Positions 38,175-49,088 are shown, counted from the first letter of the stretch. The stretch: 64,000 nucleotides of DNA from Rhodoferax sp. TS-BS-61-7 (GCF_002943465.1 NZ_PTQY01000003.1:62001-126000); one strand, 5' to 3'. The notes: generated by a model from the letters alone, not told the origin. Translations and numbers: made by a program.

Positions 38175-39740
38175 TCAGAAAACCCCAACCCGCACCACAA
38201 TCTGCATCACCACCATGCCCAACGCGAATCCAATCACCGCGGCCACCAGGGTCTGCAGCAGGCGGTTGGTGCGTTTTTGCTCCAGCAGCAGCTCCTGCAC
38301 CAGTTGGCTGTTGTCGGTACCACGCTGCTGCAAAAACTGGTGCAACAAACCGGGCAGTTCAGGCAGCAGTTTGGCGTAACGCGGCGCCTGGGCCTTAAGC
38401 TCACGGATAAGCTTTTGCGGACCGACCTGCTCCAGCATCCACTGCTCCAGAAACGGCTTGGCGGTGGCCCAGAGGTCCAGATCGGGATCCAGGTCGCGGC
38501 CCAGGCCCTCGATATTGAGCAGGGTTTTTTGCAGCAGCACCAGCTGCGGCTGGATTTCCACCTGGAAGCGGCGCGAGGTCTGAAACAGGCGCATCAGCAC
38601 CATGCCCAGCGAAATTTCCTTGAGCGGCCGGTCGAAGTAGGGTTCACACACGGCACGCACAGCGGCCTCCAGCTCATCCACCCGCGTGCTGGCAGGTACC
38701 CAGCCGGATTCGATGTGCAGCTCGGCCACCCGTTTGTAGTCGCGCCGGAAGAAGGCCACAAAGTTCTGCGCCAGGTATTCCTTGTCCACCTCAGTCAGCG
38801 TGCCGACGATGCCAAAGTCCAATGAGATGTAACGGCCAAAGGTCTCCGGCGCCAGGCTGACCTGGATGTTGCCCGGGTGCATGTCCGCATGGAAAAAGCC
38901 ATCGCGGAACACCTGGGTAAAAAACAGCGTCACGCCGTCGCGCGCCAGCTTGGGGATATCCACACCCGCTTCGCGCAAGCGATCCACCTGGCTAATGGGC
39001 ACACCGTGCATCCGTTCCATGACCAAGACTTCGGTGGTGCACAAGTCCCACCACATCTCGGGGATGAGCACCAGGTTCAGCCCCTCCATATTGCGGCGTA
39101 GCTGGGCTGCACTGGCGGCTTCGCGCACCAAGTCCAGCTCGTCGTGCAGGTATTTGTCGAACTCGGCCACCACTTCACGGGGTTTCAGGCGCTTGCCATC
39201 GGCCGACAAACCTTCCAACCAGCCGGCCATCATGCGCATCAGGCTCAGGTCCTTGTCGATGACATTGAGCATGCCGGGGCGCAGCACTTTCACCGCCACC
39301 TCACGTGGCTTGCCCTGCCGGTCGCGCAGCACGGCAAAGTGCACCTGGGCGATGGACGCACTGGCCACTGGGGTGTGTTCAAACGAATCAAACAGCTCGG
39401 CCAGGGGTTTGCCCAGGGCGCGTTCGATGGTGGCGACGGCTACCTCGGAAGGAAATGGCGGTACGCGGTCTTGCAACTTGGCCAGCTCATTGGCAATGTC
39501 CAATGGCAGCAGGTCGCGCCGGGTGGACAACACTTGGCCAAATTTCACGAAGATGGGACCCAGGCGCTCCAGCGCCTCACGCAGGCGTTGGCCACGGGGT
39601 GCGTCCAGCCTGCGACCTACCGAGACGATGCGCGCCAGCAGGCGCAGCCAGGGCTTCTGAAAACTGGTCAGCACCAGCTCGTCCAGCCCATAACGCAGGG
39701 CCACCCAAACGATAAAGACCCCACGGCCCAGCCGTGTCAT
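38175..39740 (-). CDS. ubiB: Ubiquinone biosynthesis protein UbiB
   Basis: 521 aa ADCK/Abc1-type atypical kinase-like ATPase needed for ubiquinone synthesis. The family KxGQ motif is in [16 protein letters not shown]. The Ala-rich loop, [10 protein letters not shown] lysine, [11 protein letters not shown] and DFG (LDFGIVG) are present. Two C-terminal membrane helices (about 495-520; [20 protein letters not shown]) anchor it in the inner membrane. It overlaps ubiJ by 4 nt. Confidence 0.96.
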   Translation of the reverse strand: MTRLGRGVFIVWVALRYGLDELVLTSFQKPWLRLLARIVSVGRRLDAPRGQRLREALERLGPIFVKFGQVLSTRRDLLPLDIANELAKLQDRVPPFPSEVAVATIERALGKPLAELFDSFEHTPVASASIAQVHFAVLRDRQGKPREVAVKVLRPGMLNVIDKDLSLMRMMAGWLEGLSADGKRLKPREVVAEFDKYLHDELDLVREAASAAQLRRNMEGLNLVLIPEMWWDLCTTEVLVMERMHGVPISQVDRLREAGVDIPKLARDGVTLFFTQVFRDGFFHADMHPGNIQVSLAPETFGRYISLDFGIVGTLTEVDKEYLAQNFVAFFRRDYKRVAELHIESGWVPASTRVDELEAAVRAVCEPYFDRPLKEISLGMVLMRLFQTSRRFQVEIQPQLVLLQKTLLNIEGLGRDLDPDLDLWATAKPFLEQWMLEQVGPQKLIRELKAQAPRYAKLLPELPGLLHQFLQQRGTDNSQLVQELLLEQKRTNRLLQTLVAAVIGFALGMVVMQIVVRVGVF

Positions 39741-40285
39741 GCGGCAGCGCCAGAAGCCTTGGGTGCCGCACGCTGCCCCACAAACTGCTGCAGGGCTTGG
39801 GCGAAGGTGCGGCCAGTCTGCATCAGCAGGTGGGCCGGGGCGTCACCCAGGATGCGCGACAGGTCCTCTTCCACATCCCAGCGCACGTGATCCGCCAGCC
39901 AGTTGATTTCGGCGGCCAGTTGCACATCACCTTCGATGCGCACCTTGGGCTTGCCACCCTGCATCAGCGCCTGTGCGATGGCCAGCGGAGAGTCGTCCAG
40001 GATGACCAGCGTGAGATCGGCGGACGCATCAGCCTGGGCCAGGTCCAGAAGCCCGGCGGGCGTGGCCTGCACCTTGAAGGTGAATTGCTGCCATTGGCTC
40101 AGGATCACCCGGCCCTTTTGGCGCGCCAGGCGCTCCGTGGCCTGGGGTTCCTGCTGCAGCACATGGTTGAGCAAGAGCACCACGCGGCGGTGGCTTTCTT
40201 CAACCATCCAGGCAGGGGGAGCGGGAGGAGTGGGGAGCGCCTTCAAGAGGCCCTCGAACATAGAAAAAGGGGACTGTGTTGCCAT
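39737..40285 (-). CDS. ubiJ: Ubiquinone biosynthesis accessory factor UbiJ-like (SCP2 domain)
   Basis: 182 aa. Weakly conserved SCP2-like lipid-binding protein. Its middle ([60 protein letters not shown]) and a helical C-terminus match UbiJ, which organises the soluble Ubi complex and binds ubiquinone precursors. The assignment rests partly on context: it overlaps ubiB by 4 nt, and ubiE lies upstream, as in the E. coli ubiE-ubiJ-ubiB operon. Confidence 0.85.
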   Translation of the reverse strand: MATQSPFSMFEGLLKALPTPPAPPAWMVEESHRRVVLLLNHVLQQEPQATERLARQKGRVILSQWQQFTFKVQATPAGLLDLAQADASADLTLVILDDSPLAIAQALMQGGKPKVRIEGDVQLAAEINWLADHVRWDVEEDLSRILGDAPAHLLMQTGRTFAQALQQFVGQRAAPKASGAAA

Positions 40286-40297
40286 AAGGGATTATGG

Positions 40298-40432
40298 CTC
40301 ACCCCCGTGGCGGCGCGCACTGCGTGTCGCTTCGCCCTCCCCCTTGCTGGGGGCAACACCAGCAGCCCGGCGGAGCCGGTTCTGCGGTGTTTCTGAACGG
40401 GACAAGCGCGCCGGAGACGCGCTAGTTGAGTG
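40298..40432. repeat. GC-rich multi-hairpin intergenic repeat
   Basis: About 135 bp of stacked short inverted repeats between the Tim44 gene and ubiJ. Examples are CCCCCTTGCTGGGGG (40339-40353), CCGGCGGAGCCGG (about 40368-40380) and GCGCGCCGGAGACGCGC (near 40406). From memory it resembles an intergenic repeat family common in Comamonadaceae genomes. Only one copy was seen here. Confidence 0.55.
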
Positions 40433-40437
40433 GGGGT

Positions 40438-41412
40438 TTACTGCAGTGCCTGCACGCCTGCGACCAGCCAGCCGCTGGCGCCGGCCTTGGCTTTGGTCAT
40501 GTTCCAGACTTCGCGGAAGGGGCTGGGGCCGGCCGATGCTTCTTCGCGGATCATGCCGGAGAACTCCACGCTGGCCATGTACTCGTCAGGCAGCTCTTCG
40601 ATGCCCAGCAGGCGGGCTTCGATCATCACCACATCGGTGTGATTCGGGCCGCTGCCGGTGTGGGTTTCGCGCTCGGCCAGTTGGGCCTGGATTTCCTTGA
40701 GCATGCTGTCGGTCATCATGGCGCGCAGGGCCGGGATGTCGGAGCGGTCCCATGCGGCTTGCAAGGTCACGAAGTTGGTTTTGGCGGCCTTGAGGAAACC
40801 TTCGCTGTCAAAACCAGCGGGCACACCCCAGGTCTGTGAACCCATCAGTGCGGAACCAATCATCGAGCCGCCTTGGGGCTGCTGCGGTGCTTCAAACGCC
40901 ATGCTGTTGCGTTCCCACGGGCGGGCCGAGGCGTCGTTGCCGACGTTTTCGGCGCGGTAGGGCTTGGCCACCGTGGCGGGGGTATTGCCGGCGCCCTGGA
41001 AGGCAAACGGCGATGACTGCGCCGCTGCGGGCTTGCGGCTGCGCAGGAACCAGCCAACCACGCCCACAACCACCATGGCCAAAAGCGCAAACATCAGGAT
41101 GTTGCCAAAGGCCTCACCCATGCCCAGCGAGTTGGCCAACCAAGCCAAACCCAAACCGGCGGCCAAACCGCCCAACATGGCGCCCCAAGGACGCTTGGGG
41201 GCTGCAGCTGCCGCAGCGCCCGGTGCGGGCTTGGCCGCGGTGTTGTTCATGTTTTGGGCCGGAGCAGCAGGGGCCGCTGGCGTGGCGTCGCGCTGCGTCA
41301 CATTGCTGGACTGTTTGCCAAACGACTTGCCACCACCCAAACGCTTGGCAGCTTCTGCATTGATGCCCGACAGGGACAAAACCAACGCCAAACCCAAAGC
41401 CCACAGTTTCAT
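40438..41412 (-). CDS. Tim44-like domain membrane protein
   Basis: 324 aa. A signal-like N-terminus (LWALGLALVLSLSGINAEA), a low-complexity Ala/Pro linker, and two adjacent membrane segments (about 78-130; [19 protein letters not shown] and ILMFALLAMVVVGVVGWFL). A C-terminal Tim44-like domain (about 200-324; FLKAAKTNFVTLQAAWDRSD ... VEFSGMIREE) has an NTF2-like fold. The bacterial role is not established. It sits between ubiE and ubiJ, 21 bp after the ubiE stop, as in other Burkholderiales. Confidence 0.9.
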   Translation of the reverse strand: MKLWALGLALVLSLSGINAEAAKRLGGGKSFGKQSSNVTQRDATPAAPAAPAQNMNNTAAKPAPGAAAAAAPKRPWGAMLGGLAAGLGLAWLANSLGMGEAFGNILMFALLAMVVVGVVGWFLRSRKPAAAQSSPFAFQGAGNTPATVAKPYRAENVGNDASARPWERNSMAFEAPQQPQGGSMIGSALMGSQTWGVPAGFDSEGFLKAAKTNFVTLQAAWDRSDIPALRAMMTDSMLKEIQAQLAERETHTGSGPNHTDVVMIEARLLGIEELPDEYMASVEFSGMIREEASAGPSPFREVWNMTKAKAGASGWLVAGVQALQ

Positions 41413-41433
41413 GATTGCTCCAAAATAGTTATC

Positions 41434-42165
41434 TCAGCACTTGATTCCAACATGTAAAGCAGCAATGCCGCCAGTCAGGTTGTGATAGTCCACATGGCCA
41501 AAGCCCACTTTGTGCATCATGGTCTTTAGCTCCTGTTGGCTGGGATGCATGCGAATCGACTCGGCCAGATACCGGTAACTTGCGTCATCTCCCGCGATCA
41601 GCTTGCCCAAACGTGGCAACACCTTGAAAGAGTACCAGTCGTACACCTTCTCCAGCGGTGGCGCCACCTTGGAGAACTCCAGCACCAACAGCTTGCCGCC
41701 GGGTTTCAGCACGCGTTGCATTTCTGCCAACGCCACGTCCTTGTGCGTCATATTGCGCAGACCAAAGGCCACGCTCACCACGTTGAAATGGTTATCGGGA
41801 AACGGCAGCTTCTCCGCATCACACACCATGGTGGGCAGGATGACGCCGGCGTCCAGCAGCCGGTTGCGGCCGGTCGAGAGCATGGCCTCGTTGATGTCGG
41901 TGTGCACCACCTGACCACTCTTGCCCACCTTTTTGGAGAAGGCCAGCGCCAGGTCACCGGTGCCGCCGGCAATGTCCAGCGCCTTGTCGCCCTCTTTGAG
42001 GTTGGCCACCAGCGCGGTATAGGCCTTCCAGGCGCGGTGCAAGCCGGCCGACATCAGGTCGTTCATCAGGTCGTACTTGGGCGCCACCGAATCAAACACG
42101 CCGCGCACATGGCGGGCTTTTTCTGACTCGTCGACCGAGGTGAAACCAAAGTGGGTGGTGCTCAT
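41434..42165 (-). CDS. ubiE: Bifunctional demethylmenaquinone/2-methoxy-benzoquinol methyltransferase UbiE
   Basis: 243 aa SAM-dependent C-methyltransferase. Motifs: [18 protein letters not shown], the SAM loop [35 protein letters not shown], and a [12 protein letters not shown] post-motif. It methylates the ring in ubiquinone synthesis and, where present, demethylmenaquinone. It is the first gene of the ubiE-tim44-ubiJ-ubiB-fmdB-DUF502-aspS run. Confidence 0.97.
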   Translation of the reverse strand: MSTTHFGFTSVDESEKARHVRGVFDSVAPKYDLMNDLMSAGLHRAWKAYTALVANLKEGDKALDIAGGTGDLALAFSKKVGKSGQVVHTDINEAMLSTGRNRLLDAGVILPTMVCDAEKLPFPDNHFNVVSVAFGLRNMTHKDVALAEMQRVLKPGGKLLVLEFSKVAPPLEKVYDWYSFKVLPRLGKLIAGDDASYRYLAESIRMHPSQQELKTMMHKVGFGHVDYHNLTGGIAALHVGIKC

Positions 42166-42182
42166 AATTTTTAATGAAAAGT

Positions 42183-42232
42183 GACTCTAGCCCTCGCGGA
42201 TAGTGCGCGAACGGCTCCTAAATTAATAGCAA
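42183..42232 (+). repeat. Dispersed border repeat, copy 5
   Basis: CTCTAGCCCTCGCGGATAGT, then GCGCGAACGGCTCCT, then AATTAATAGC. It fills the gap between the DUF971 gene stop and ubiE. Confidence 0.85.
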
Positions 42233-42234
42233 TC

Positions 42235-42648
42235 TCAATGGCTGGCGCAGCTGTGCCCCGCCTTGCCCGCCATGGGTGCATCACGCTCCACCCCGGCCGC
42301 GGTCAGGCGATCCTGGTAATCCTGCCACAGGCGCGTTTCCTGCGAGCCCAGAAAGTACAGGTAGTCCCAGGAATAAATGCCGGTGTCGTGCCCGTCGGAG
42401 AAGCGCGGCTGCACCGCGTAGTTGCCTACCGGGTCCAGCGCTTCCAGCTCGACATCCCGCTTACCGGTCTGCAGCGTTTCCTGTCCTGGGCCATGGCCTT
42501 GCACCTCGGCCGAGGGCGAGTACACGCGCATCAGCTCAAACGGAATGCGAAAACGCGCGCCGTCCGAGAAGCCAACCTCCAGCACCCGGCTCTGGCCGTG
42601 CACCGTGATGTCGGTCGGGGTGGGCGCGCCTGCGGTCAGTCCTGCCAT
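42235..42648 (-). CDS. DUF971 (gamma-butyrobetaine hydroxylase N-terminal-like) protein
   Basis: 137 aa. Contains DITVHGQSRVLEVGFSDG, FRIPFELMRVYSPSAEVQGH, YAVQPRFSDGHDTGIYSWDYL, matching the DUF971 family. The C-terminal extension ends in a cysteine/histidine pair (HSCASH) that might bind metal. Homologues in other organisms have been tied to iron-sulfur cluster work, but here the role is unknown. It lies 9 bp after the FAD/Fe-S dehydrogenase stop and precedes ubiE on the same strand, with repeat copy 5 between. Confidence 0.88.
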   Translation of the reverse strand: MAGLTAGAPTPTDITVHGQSRVLEVGFSDGARFRIPFELMRVYSPSAEVQGHGPGQETLQTGKRDVELEALDPVGNYAVQPRFSDGHDTGIYSWDYLYFLGSQETRLWQDYQDRLTAAGVERDAPMAGKAGHSCASH

Positions 42649-42657
42649 GGGAGCCCC

Positions 42658-45600
42658 TTACACCAGCACGCGCTCAATGCCGCCGGCATTGGCGATCTGC
42701 ACGTACTCGGGCAGCCATTCCTTGCCCAGAATCTGGTTGGCCATTTCGACCACGATGTAGTCGGCTTCCAGCAGTCCGTTGTTCAGGTCGTTGCCATAGC
42801 GGCTCAGGCCTTGCAGGCAGCTGGGGCAGCTGGTCAGGATCTTCACATTGCCCTGCGTGGCGGGGGCCTGCCCTTCGGGCGCGGTCAGCGCGCGCAAGGC
42901 GGTTTCGCCCTTGCGCAGTTCTTCTTCCTTGCGGAAGCGGATCTGGGTGGAGATGTCGGGCCGGGTCACGCCCAGCGTGCCGGACTCGCCGCAGCAGCGG
43001 TCATTCTTGAGCACCGCATCGCCCACCAAGGCCTTCACGGTTTTCATCGGGTCCTGCAGCTTCATGGGGCTATGGCAGGGGTCGTGGTACAGGTAACCGG
43101 CACCCGCGCCCCCCTCGGGCACCAGCGTGATGCCCTTCTCCAGCAGGTACTCGTGGATGTCGATGATGCGGCAGCCCGGGAATATCTTGTCGAACTCGTA
43201 ACCCTGCAGCTGGTCGTAGCAGGTGCCGCAGCTCACCACCACGGTCTTGATGTCCAGGTAGTTCAGCGTGTTGGCCACGCGGTGGAACAGCACGCGGTTG
43301 TCGGTGATCATCTTCTCGGCCTTGTCGGCCTGACCGCTGCCGCGCTGCGGGTAGCCACAGCACAGGTAGCCGGGCGGCAACACGGTCTGTACGCCGGCAT
43401 GCCACAGCATGGCCTGCGTGGCCAGGCCCACCTGGCTGAACAGGCGCTCCGAGCCGCAGCCGGGGAAGTAGAACACCGCCTCGGTCTCAGCCGTCGTCGT
43501 CTGCGGGTTGCGGATGATGGGCACGTAGTCCGCATCTTCAATGTCCAAGAGCGCGCGGGCCGTCTTCTTGGGCAAGCCACCCGGCATCTTCTTGTTGATG
43601 AAGTGGATCACCTGCTCCTTGATAGGCGCGGTGCCCACCGTGGCCGGCGGTTTGGCGGTTTGTTTCTTGGCGGCCAAGCGCAGCACCTGATTCGCCAGGC
43701 GCTGGGCCTTGAAGCCCACGCCCACCATGGCCGAACGCATGAGCTTGATGGTCTCGGGGTTGGTGGCGTTGAGGAAGAACATGGCCGCGGCGTTGCCGGG
43801 GCGGAAGGACTTCTGGCCCATTTTGCGCAACAGGTTGCGCATGTTCATGGTCACGTCGCCAAAGTCGATCTTCACCGGACAGGGCGACTCACACTTGTGG
43901 CAGACCGTGCAGTGGTCGGCCACGTCCTCGAACTCTTCCCAGTGTTTGACGCTGATGCCGCGGCGCGTCTGCTCTTCGTAGAGGAAAGCCTCAACCAGCA
44001 AAGACGTGGCCAAAATTTTGTTGCGCGGGCTGTACAGCAGGTTGGCGCGCGGCACGTGGGTGGCGCACACCGGCTTGCATTTGCCGCAGCGCAGGCAGTC
44101 CTTCACGCTATCGGCAATGGCGCCAATGTCGCTCTGCTGCATGATCAGCGACTCGTGGCCCATGAGGCCGAACGAGGGCGTGTAGGCGTTGGTCAGGTCG
44201 GCGTAGATGGTCGAACCATCTGCCGTCAAATGCGGCGCAAACCCGCTTCCAGGCTGCGCAGGCAGCTCCTGATTGCGTAGCAGCTTGCCCTTGTTGAAGC
44301 GCCCTTCGGGGTCGACCTTGGCCTTGTAGGCGATGAAGGGGGCCAGCTCGGCCTCGCTCAAAAACTCCAGCTTGGTGATGCCAATGCCGTGTTCACCCGA
44401 GATCACGCCGTCCAGGCTGCGCGCCAACGCCATGATGCGTTTGACCGCGCCGTGGGCCGACTGCAGCATGTCGTAGTCGTCGCTGTTGACGGGGATGTTG
44501 GTGTGCACATTGCCGTCACCGGCGTGCATGTGCAGCGCCACCCAGACGCGGCCCTTGAGCACGCGTTTGTGGATGGCCGTGCACTCGGCCAGGATGGCGT
44601 CAAACGCGGCACCCGTGAAGATGGCCTGCAGCGGCGCACGCAGCTGGGTCTTCCAACTGGCACGCAGCGTGTGGTCTTGCAGTTGCGCAAACAGCGGCTC
44701 CACATCGTTCAGCCAGCCCTGCCATTGGCCGCGCACCTGCGCTACCAGGTCCAGCGCCTGGGCCACGCGGTCTTCCAGCAGCTCCGCGCTGGGAATGTCG
44801 TTGGCGTCGTCGGTCTTGCCCAGGGGCAAGTCGCTGCGCTCAAAGAACTCGGTCAAGGCATCGCACAGCGCCAGCTTGTTCTGCAGGCTCAGCTCGATGT
44901 TGATGCGCTCGATGCCATCGGTGTACTCGGCCATGCGCGGCAGCGGGATTACCACGTCTTCGTTGATCTTGAAGGCGTTGGTGTGTTTGCTGATGGCGGC
45001 AGTACGCTTGCGGTCCAGCCAGAATTTCTTGCGCGCCTCGGCGCTCACGGCCACAAAACCTTCGCCGCTGCGGCTGTTGGCCAGGCGCACCACTTCGCTG
45101 GTCACGCGCGCCACGTCGTCGGCATCGTCACCGGCAATGTCACCCACCAACACCATCTTGGGCAGACCGCCACGTTTGCTCTTGGTCGCGTAACCCACGG
45201 CTTTCAGGTAGCGGTCGTCCAGGTGCTCCAGGCCCGCCAGCAAGACGCCACTGCGCTTTTGCTCGGCAAACATGAAGTCCTTGATGTCCACGATGCTGGG
45301 CACCGCGTCTTTGGCATTGCCAAAAAACTCCAGACACACGGTGCGTGTGTGGGCCGGCATCTTGTGCACCACCCAGCGCCCGCTGGTGATCAGGCCGTCG
45401 GTGCCCTCTTTCTGGATGCCGGGCAGGCCACTCAAGAACTTGTCGGTCACGTCCTTGCCCAAGCCTTCCTTGCGGAAGGTGGCGCCGGGGATGTCCAGCC
45501 GTTCCTTGCGGATCGGCGTTTTGCCGTCGGCCTTGTAATACTGCAGCTCGAAGCTGGCCACCTCCGCATCATGGATCTTGCCCATGTTGTGGTTGATGCG

Positions 45601-46608
45601 GGTGACTTCCAGCCACTCGGCCTGGGGTGTCACCATGCGCCAGCTGGCCAGGTTGTCCAGCGCCGTGCCCCACAGCACGGCCTTCTTGCCGCCAGCATTC
45701 ATGGCGATGTTGCCGCCAATACACGAGGCCTCGGCCGACGTCGGGTCCACGGCAAACACATAACCAGCGCGCTCGGCCGCATCGGCCACGCGCTGGGTCA
45801 CCACACCGGCCTCGGACCACACGGTGCCAACCGCATAGTCCAGACCGGGCAGGACTTTCATCTCCACCTCGGTCATCGCTTCCAGCTTTTCGGTGTTGAT
45901 GACCGCGCTCTTCCAGGTCAGCGGAATGGCGCCGCCCGTGTAGCCGGTGCCGCCACCGCGCGGGATGATGGTCAGCCCCAGGTCGATACAGCCCTTCACC
46001 AGGCCGGCCATTTCTTCTTCCGAATCAGGGCACAGCACCACAAAGGGGTATTCCACGCGCCAGTCGGTCGCGTCGGTCACATGGCTCACACGGCTCAGGC
46101 CGTCGAACTTGACGTTGTCCTTGGCGGTGAGTTTGTACAGCAGCTTTTGCGTTTTTTTGCGCAGAGCGCCCACTTCCACAAAGGCCGCATCAAACGTTTT
46201 GACCGCGGCACGGGCGGCCACCAGCAGTTGGCCGACCATGGCGTCGCGTTCGGGATCGGTCTGCGGGGTGCGGCGTTTTTCCACCTCACCCAGGCGGTGG
46301 TTGAGGGCATCGACCAGTTGGCCGCGGCGCTTGGGGTTGTCCAGCAGGTCGTCCTGCAAATAGGGGTTGCGCTGCACCACCCAGACATCACCAAGCACTT
46401 CGTACAACATGCGGGCCGAACGGCCGGTCTGGCGCTCGCCGCGCAACTGGTTCAACAACTCCCAGCTGTGGGACCCGAGCAGGCGGATGACGATCTCGCG
46501 GTCAGAAAACGACGTGTAGTTGTACGGGATTTCGCGGATGCGTTCTTGCACGTGCGCGCCGGGGTTGGCGGCGCTGAGGAGGTGATTGAGCGAGGTGGGG
46601 GCGTTCAT
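42658..46608 (-). CDS. Large FAD-linked oxidase / Fe-S / CCG fusion dehydrogenase
   Basis: 1316 aa, combining what are often separate subunits. N-terminal DUF3683-like region (about 1-180), FAD-binding domain ([32 protein letters not shown]), FAD-oxidase C domain ([15 protein letters not shown]), two 4Fe-4S motifs ([11 protein letters not shown] and [11 protein letters not shown]), then two CCG repeats ([19 protein letters not shown]) binding further clusters. Related proteins oxidise D-lactate, glycolate or other 2-hydroxy acids and pass electrons to quinone; the substrate is not known. The ATG at 46608 (MNAPTSLNH) is preferred to 46677. Confidence 0.9.
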   Translation of the reverse strand: MNAPTSLNHLLSAANPGAHVQERIREIPYNYTSFSDREIVIRLLGSHSWELLNQLRGERQTGRSARMLYEVLGDVWVVQRNPYLQDDLLDNPKRRGQLVDALNHRLGEVEKRRTPQTDPERDAMVGQLLVAARAAVKTFDAAFVEVGALRKKTQKLLYKLTAKDNVKFDGLSRVSHVTDATDWRVEYPFVVLCPDSEEEMAGLVKGCIDLGLTIIPRGGGTGYTGGAIPLTWKSAVINTEKLEAMTEVEMKVLPGLDYAVGTVWSEAGVVTQRVADAAERAGYVFAVDPTSAEASCIGGNIAMNAGGKKAVLWGTALDNLASWRMVTPQAEWLEVTRINHNMGKIHDAEVASFELQYYKADGKTPIRKERLDIPGATFRKEGLGKDVTDKFLSGLPGIQKEGTDGLITSGRWVVHKMPAHTRTVCLEFFGNAKDAVPSIVDIKDFMFAEQKRSGVLLAGLEHLDDRYLKAVGYATKSKRGGLPKMVLVGDIAGDDADDVARVTSEVVRLANSRSGEGFVAVSAEARKKFWLDRKRTAAISKHTNAFKINEDVVIPLPRMAEYTDGIERINIELSLQNKLALCDALTEFFERSDLPLGKTDDANDIPSAELLEDRVAQALDLVAQVRGQWQGWLNDVEPLFAQLQDHTLRASWKTQLRAPLQAIFTGAAFDAILAECTAIHKRVLKGRVWVALHMHAGDGNVHTNIPVNSDDYDMLQSAHGAVKRIMALARSLDGVISGEHGIGITKLEFLSEAELAPFIAYKAKVDPEGRFNKGKLLRNQELPAQPGSGFAPHLTADGSTIYADLTNAYTPSFGLMGHESLIMQQSDIGAIADSVKDCLRCGKCKPVCATHVPRANLLYSPRNKILATSLLVEAFLYEEQTRRGISVKHWEEFEDVADHCTVCHKCESPCPVKIDFGDVTMNMRNLLRKMGQKSFRPGNAAAMFFLNATNPETIKLMRSAMVGVGFKAQRLANQVLRLAAKKQTAKPPATVGTAPIKEQVIHFINKKMPGGLPKKTARALLDIEDADYVPIIRNPQTTTAETEAVFYFPGCGSERLFSQVGLATQAMLWHAGVQTVLPPGYLCCGYPQRGSGQADKAEKMITDNRVLFHRVANTLNYLDIKTVVVSCGTCYDQLQGYEFDKIFPGCRIIDIHEYLLEKGITLVPEGGAGAGYLYHDPCHSPMKLQDPMKTVKALVGDAVLKNDRCCGESGTLGVTRPDISTQIRFRKEEELRKGETALRALTAPEGQAPATQGNVKILTSCPSCLQGLSRYGNDLNNGLLEADYIVVEMANQILGKEWLPEYVQIANAGGIERVLV

Positions 46609-46709
46609 CAGGGTCAGTAGTAGCTGCCAAGGGGGCCAGACAGGCCACTTTTTGGTAGGCCTTAGATGGTAACGCACCCACTATTCACGGGCTTTTCTAG
46701 TGGAAACCC

Positions 46710-46725
46710 CTGACCAAATGGTCAG
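46710..46725. promoter_or_regulatory. Palindromic operator-like site upstream of ugpB
   Basis: CTGACC-AAAT-GGTCAG, a 6+6 bp perfect dyad 22 bp before the Pho box. It could be a dimeric repressor or activator site for ugpB or the divergent dehydrogenase gene. Confidence 0.45.
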
Positions 46726-46746
46726 AAGAGCTGGCGTTTAATCGAA

Positions 46747-46780
46747 TTGACACAAATTTGACACGCTGCCGCCCTAGCAT
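46747..46780 (+). promoter_or_regulatory. Pho box and -10 of the ugp operon
   Basis: Two perfect 7-bp direct repeats TTGACAC (46747-46753 and 46758-46764) separated by 4 bp, the layout of a PhoB-binding Pho box. The second is followed by exactly 10 bp and then TAGCAT (46775-46780), a plausible -10. This predicts induction of ugp under phosphate starvation. Confidence 0.72.
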
Positions 46781-46809
46781 CGCGCCATTCTTTTTCAGGA
46801 ACCTCGACC

Positions 46810-48138
46810 ATGACCCACAGCACCCTCACCCGCCGCGCACTGGCGATTGCCGCCGTCACCGCCGCCGCCTTCTCCATTGCAGCCCCGGCCCAAGCGCAAA
46901 CCGACATCCAATGGTGGCACTCCATGACCGCCGTGAACGGCGAATGGGTCAACGACCTGGCCAAGGAATTCAACGCCAGCCAGAAGGAATACCGCATCCT
47001 GCCCACCTTCAAGGGCACCTACGACGAGTCCATGACGGCCGCCGTGGCCGCGTTCCGCGCTGGCAATGCGCCGCACATCCTGCAGGTGTTTGAAGTGGGC
47101 ACCGCCACCATGATGGCCAGCAAGGGCGCCGTAGTGCCCGTCGGCAAGGTCATGACGGACGCGGGTTACAAGTTCGACCCCAAGGTCTACATTCCTGCCG
47201 TGGCCGGTTACTACACTGCACCCAACGGCCAGATGTTGAGCTTCCCGTTCAACAGCTCCACCACGGTGTTCTATTACAACAAAGACGCCTTCAAGGCCGC
47301 CGGGTTGGACGCTGAAAAAGCCCCCGCCACCTGGGCAGAAGTCGCCCTGGCTGCCGCCAAGCTCAAGGCCAGCGGCCACAAGTGCCCCATTTCCATCGCT
47401 TGGCAGGGCTGGACCCAGCTGGAGAGCTTCTCCGCCTGGCACAACGTGGAATTTGCCACCAAACAAAACGGCCTGGCCGGCATGGATGCCCGCCTGAAGA
47501 TCAACTCCCCCCTGCATGTGCGCCACATCGAGAACCTGGCCAACATGGCCAAGCAGGGTCTGTTTGTCTACAAGGGCCGCGGCAACGTGCCGGAAGCCAG
47601 CTTTGTGTCGGGCGAGTGCGCCATGATGACCACCTCCAGCGGCTTCTATGGCAACGTGAAGAAAAACGCCAAGTTCGCCTTTGGCCTGGCCCCCCTGCCC
47701 CACTACCAGGACGTGCCCGGCGCGCCACAAAACACCGTCATTGGCGGTGCCAGCCTGTGGGTCATGTCTGGCAAAAAGGCCGAAGAGTACAAGGGCATCG
47801 CCAAGTTCTTCGACTTCCTGTCCAAGCCCGAAGTGCAATCTGCCAGCCACAAGCGCACCGGTTACCTGCCCATCACCACGGCCGCCTTCCAGTTGACCGA
47901 AAAATCCGGTTTCTACAAGGAAAACCCAGGCACCGATGTGGCAGTGACCCAGATGGTGCGCAAGGTGACCGACAAGTCCCGCGGCATCCGCTTGGGCAAC
48001 TATGTGCAGATCCGCGCCATCGAGGACGAAGAACTCGAACAGGTGTGGGCTGGCAAAAAATCGGCCAAGGAAGCGCTTGACTCCGTTGTGACACGGGGTG
48101 ATGAACTGTTGGCGCGTTTCGAAAAGGCCAACAAGTAA
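46810..48138 (+). CDS. ugpB: sn-glycerol-3-phosphate ABC transporter, substrate-binding protein
   Basis: 442 aa. A signal peptide (LTRRALAIAAVTAAAFSIAAPAQA region) exports it to the periplasm. The family's IQWWHSMTAVNGEWVNDLA start, FNSSTTVFYYNKDAF, and late SGKKAEEYKGIAKFFDFL segment are present. It binds glycerol-3-phosphate or glycerophosphodiesters and delivers them to UgpAE. CAGGA lies about 10 nt before the ATG. It is the first gene after the Pho box and is followed by a hairpin that may set a high ugpB:ugpA ratio. Confidence 0.95.
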   Translation: MTHSTLTRRALAIAAVTAAAFSIAAPAQAQTDIQWWHSMTAVNGEWVNDLAKEFNASQKEYRILPTFKGTYDESMTAAVAAFRAGNAPHILQVFEVGTATMMASKGAVVPVGKVMTDAGYKFDPKVYIPAVAGYYTAPNGQMLSFPFNSSTTVFYYNKDAFKAAGLDAEKAPATWAEVALAAAKLKASGHKCPISIAWQGWTQLESFSAWHNVEFATKQNGLAGMDARLKINSPLHVRHIENLANMAKQGLFVYKGRGNVPEASFVSGECAMMTTSSGFYGNVKKNAKFAFGLAPLPHYQDVPGAPQNTVIGGASLWVMSGKKAEEYKGIAKFFDFLSKPEVQSASHKRTGYLPITTAAFQLTEKSGFYKENPGTDVAVTQMVRKVTDKSRGIRLGNYVQIRAIEDEELEQVWAGKKSAKEALDSVVTRGDELLARFEKANK

Positions 48139-48156
48139 ACTTCGGCTCCTTCCAAG

Positions 48157-48180
48157 AAGTGGCGGCTTGTGCCGCCACTT
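48157..48180 (+). terminator. Intercistronic hairpin after ugpB
   Basis: A perfect 10-bp stem AAGTGGCGGC/GCCGCCACTT with loop TTGT, followed by TGCATTT. Likely a partial terminator or 3'-end stabiliser, common after binding-protein genes. Confidence 0.7.
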
Positions 48181-48200
48181 TGCATTTCTGATCGGTTGAT

Positions 48201-49088
48201 ATGGCGGTTGAAAAAAGAGTCGTTTTCAAGTCGGCGTGGCTGCCCTGGGTGCTGATTGCACCGCAGGTGGCGGTCATCGCCATTTTCTTTTTCTGGCCGG
48301 CCGCGCAGGCTTTGCTGCAGTCGGTGCAGCAAAGTGATGCGTTTGGCACCTCGGTCGAATTTGTGGGCTTGGAAAACTTCCGCAATCTGTGGAACGACGC
48401 CTCCTACCTGGAGTCCTTCAAAACCACCGCCGTGTTCTCGGCGTTGGTGGCGGTGCTGGGCCTGTCCCTCTCGCTCACGCTGGCCATTTTTGCCGACCGT
48501 GTGGTGCGCGGCTCCGGCATTTACCGCACCTTCCTGATCTGGCCCTACGCGGTAGCGCCTGCGGTGGCCGGCGTGTTGTGGCTGTTCATGTTTGCGCCCA
48601 GCATTGGCATCGTGTCGTATGGCATCCGCCAGCTCGGCATGGGTTGGGACCCGCTGCTCAACAGCAACCACGCCATGGCGCTGATCGTCATGGCCGCGGT
48701 GTGGAAGCAAATTTCCTACAACTTCCTGTTCTTCCTGGCGGGCCTGCAAAGCATCCCCAAATCGCTGATTGAAGCGGCCGCCATGGATGGTGCACGTCCC
48801 TGGCGTCGGTTCTGGACCATCCAGTTCCCGCTGCTCTCGCCCACCACCTTCTTCCTGCTGGTCATCAACATCGTCTACGCGTTTTTTGACACCTTCGCCA
48901 TCGTGGATGCAGCCACCAAAGGCGGCCCCGGCAAGGACACGGCCATCCTGGTCTACAAGGTGTATTTCGATGGCTTCAAGGCCATGGACCTGGGCGGCTC
49001 GGCCGCGCAGAGTGTGGTGCTTATGTTCATCGTCGTGGCACTGACCGTCGTGCAGTTCCGGTTTGTTGAAAAGAAAGTGAACTACTGA
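48201..49088 (+). CDS. ugpA: sn-glycerol-3-phosphate ABC transporter permease UgpA
   Basis: 295 aa, six membrane helices (the first [19 protein letters not shown]). The cytoplasmic EAA loop [20 protein letters not shown] contacts the UgpC ATPase. It forms the inner-membrane channel with UgpE. The stop overlaps the ugpE start by one base (TGATG), coupling their translation. No strong ribosome site was seen at 48201, and it lies after the ugpB hairpin. Confidence 0.95.
   Translation: MAVEKRVVFKSAWLPWVLIAPQVAVIAIFFFWPAAQALLQSVQQSDAFGTSVEFVGLENFRNLWNDASYLESFKTTAVFSALVAVLGLSLSLTLAIFADRVVRGSGIYRTFLIWPYAVAPAVAGVLWLFMFAPSIGIVSYGIRQLGMGWDPLLNSNHAMALIVMAAVWKQISYNFLFFLAGLQSIPKSLIEAAAMDGARPWRRFWTIQFPLLSPTTFFLLVINIVYAFFDTFAIVDAATKGGPGKDTAILVYKVYFDGFKAMDLGGSAAQSVVLMFIVVALTVVQFRFVEKKVNY

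Noticed and set aside
42181..46620. Very long plus-strand ORFs (699 and 743 codons) opposite the FAD/Fe-S dehydrogenase
   Set aside because: They are antisense frames kept open by high GC. Their translations are His/Gln/Arg/Gly-rich with no domain, while the minus strand encodes a coherent multi-domain enzyme.
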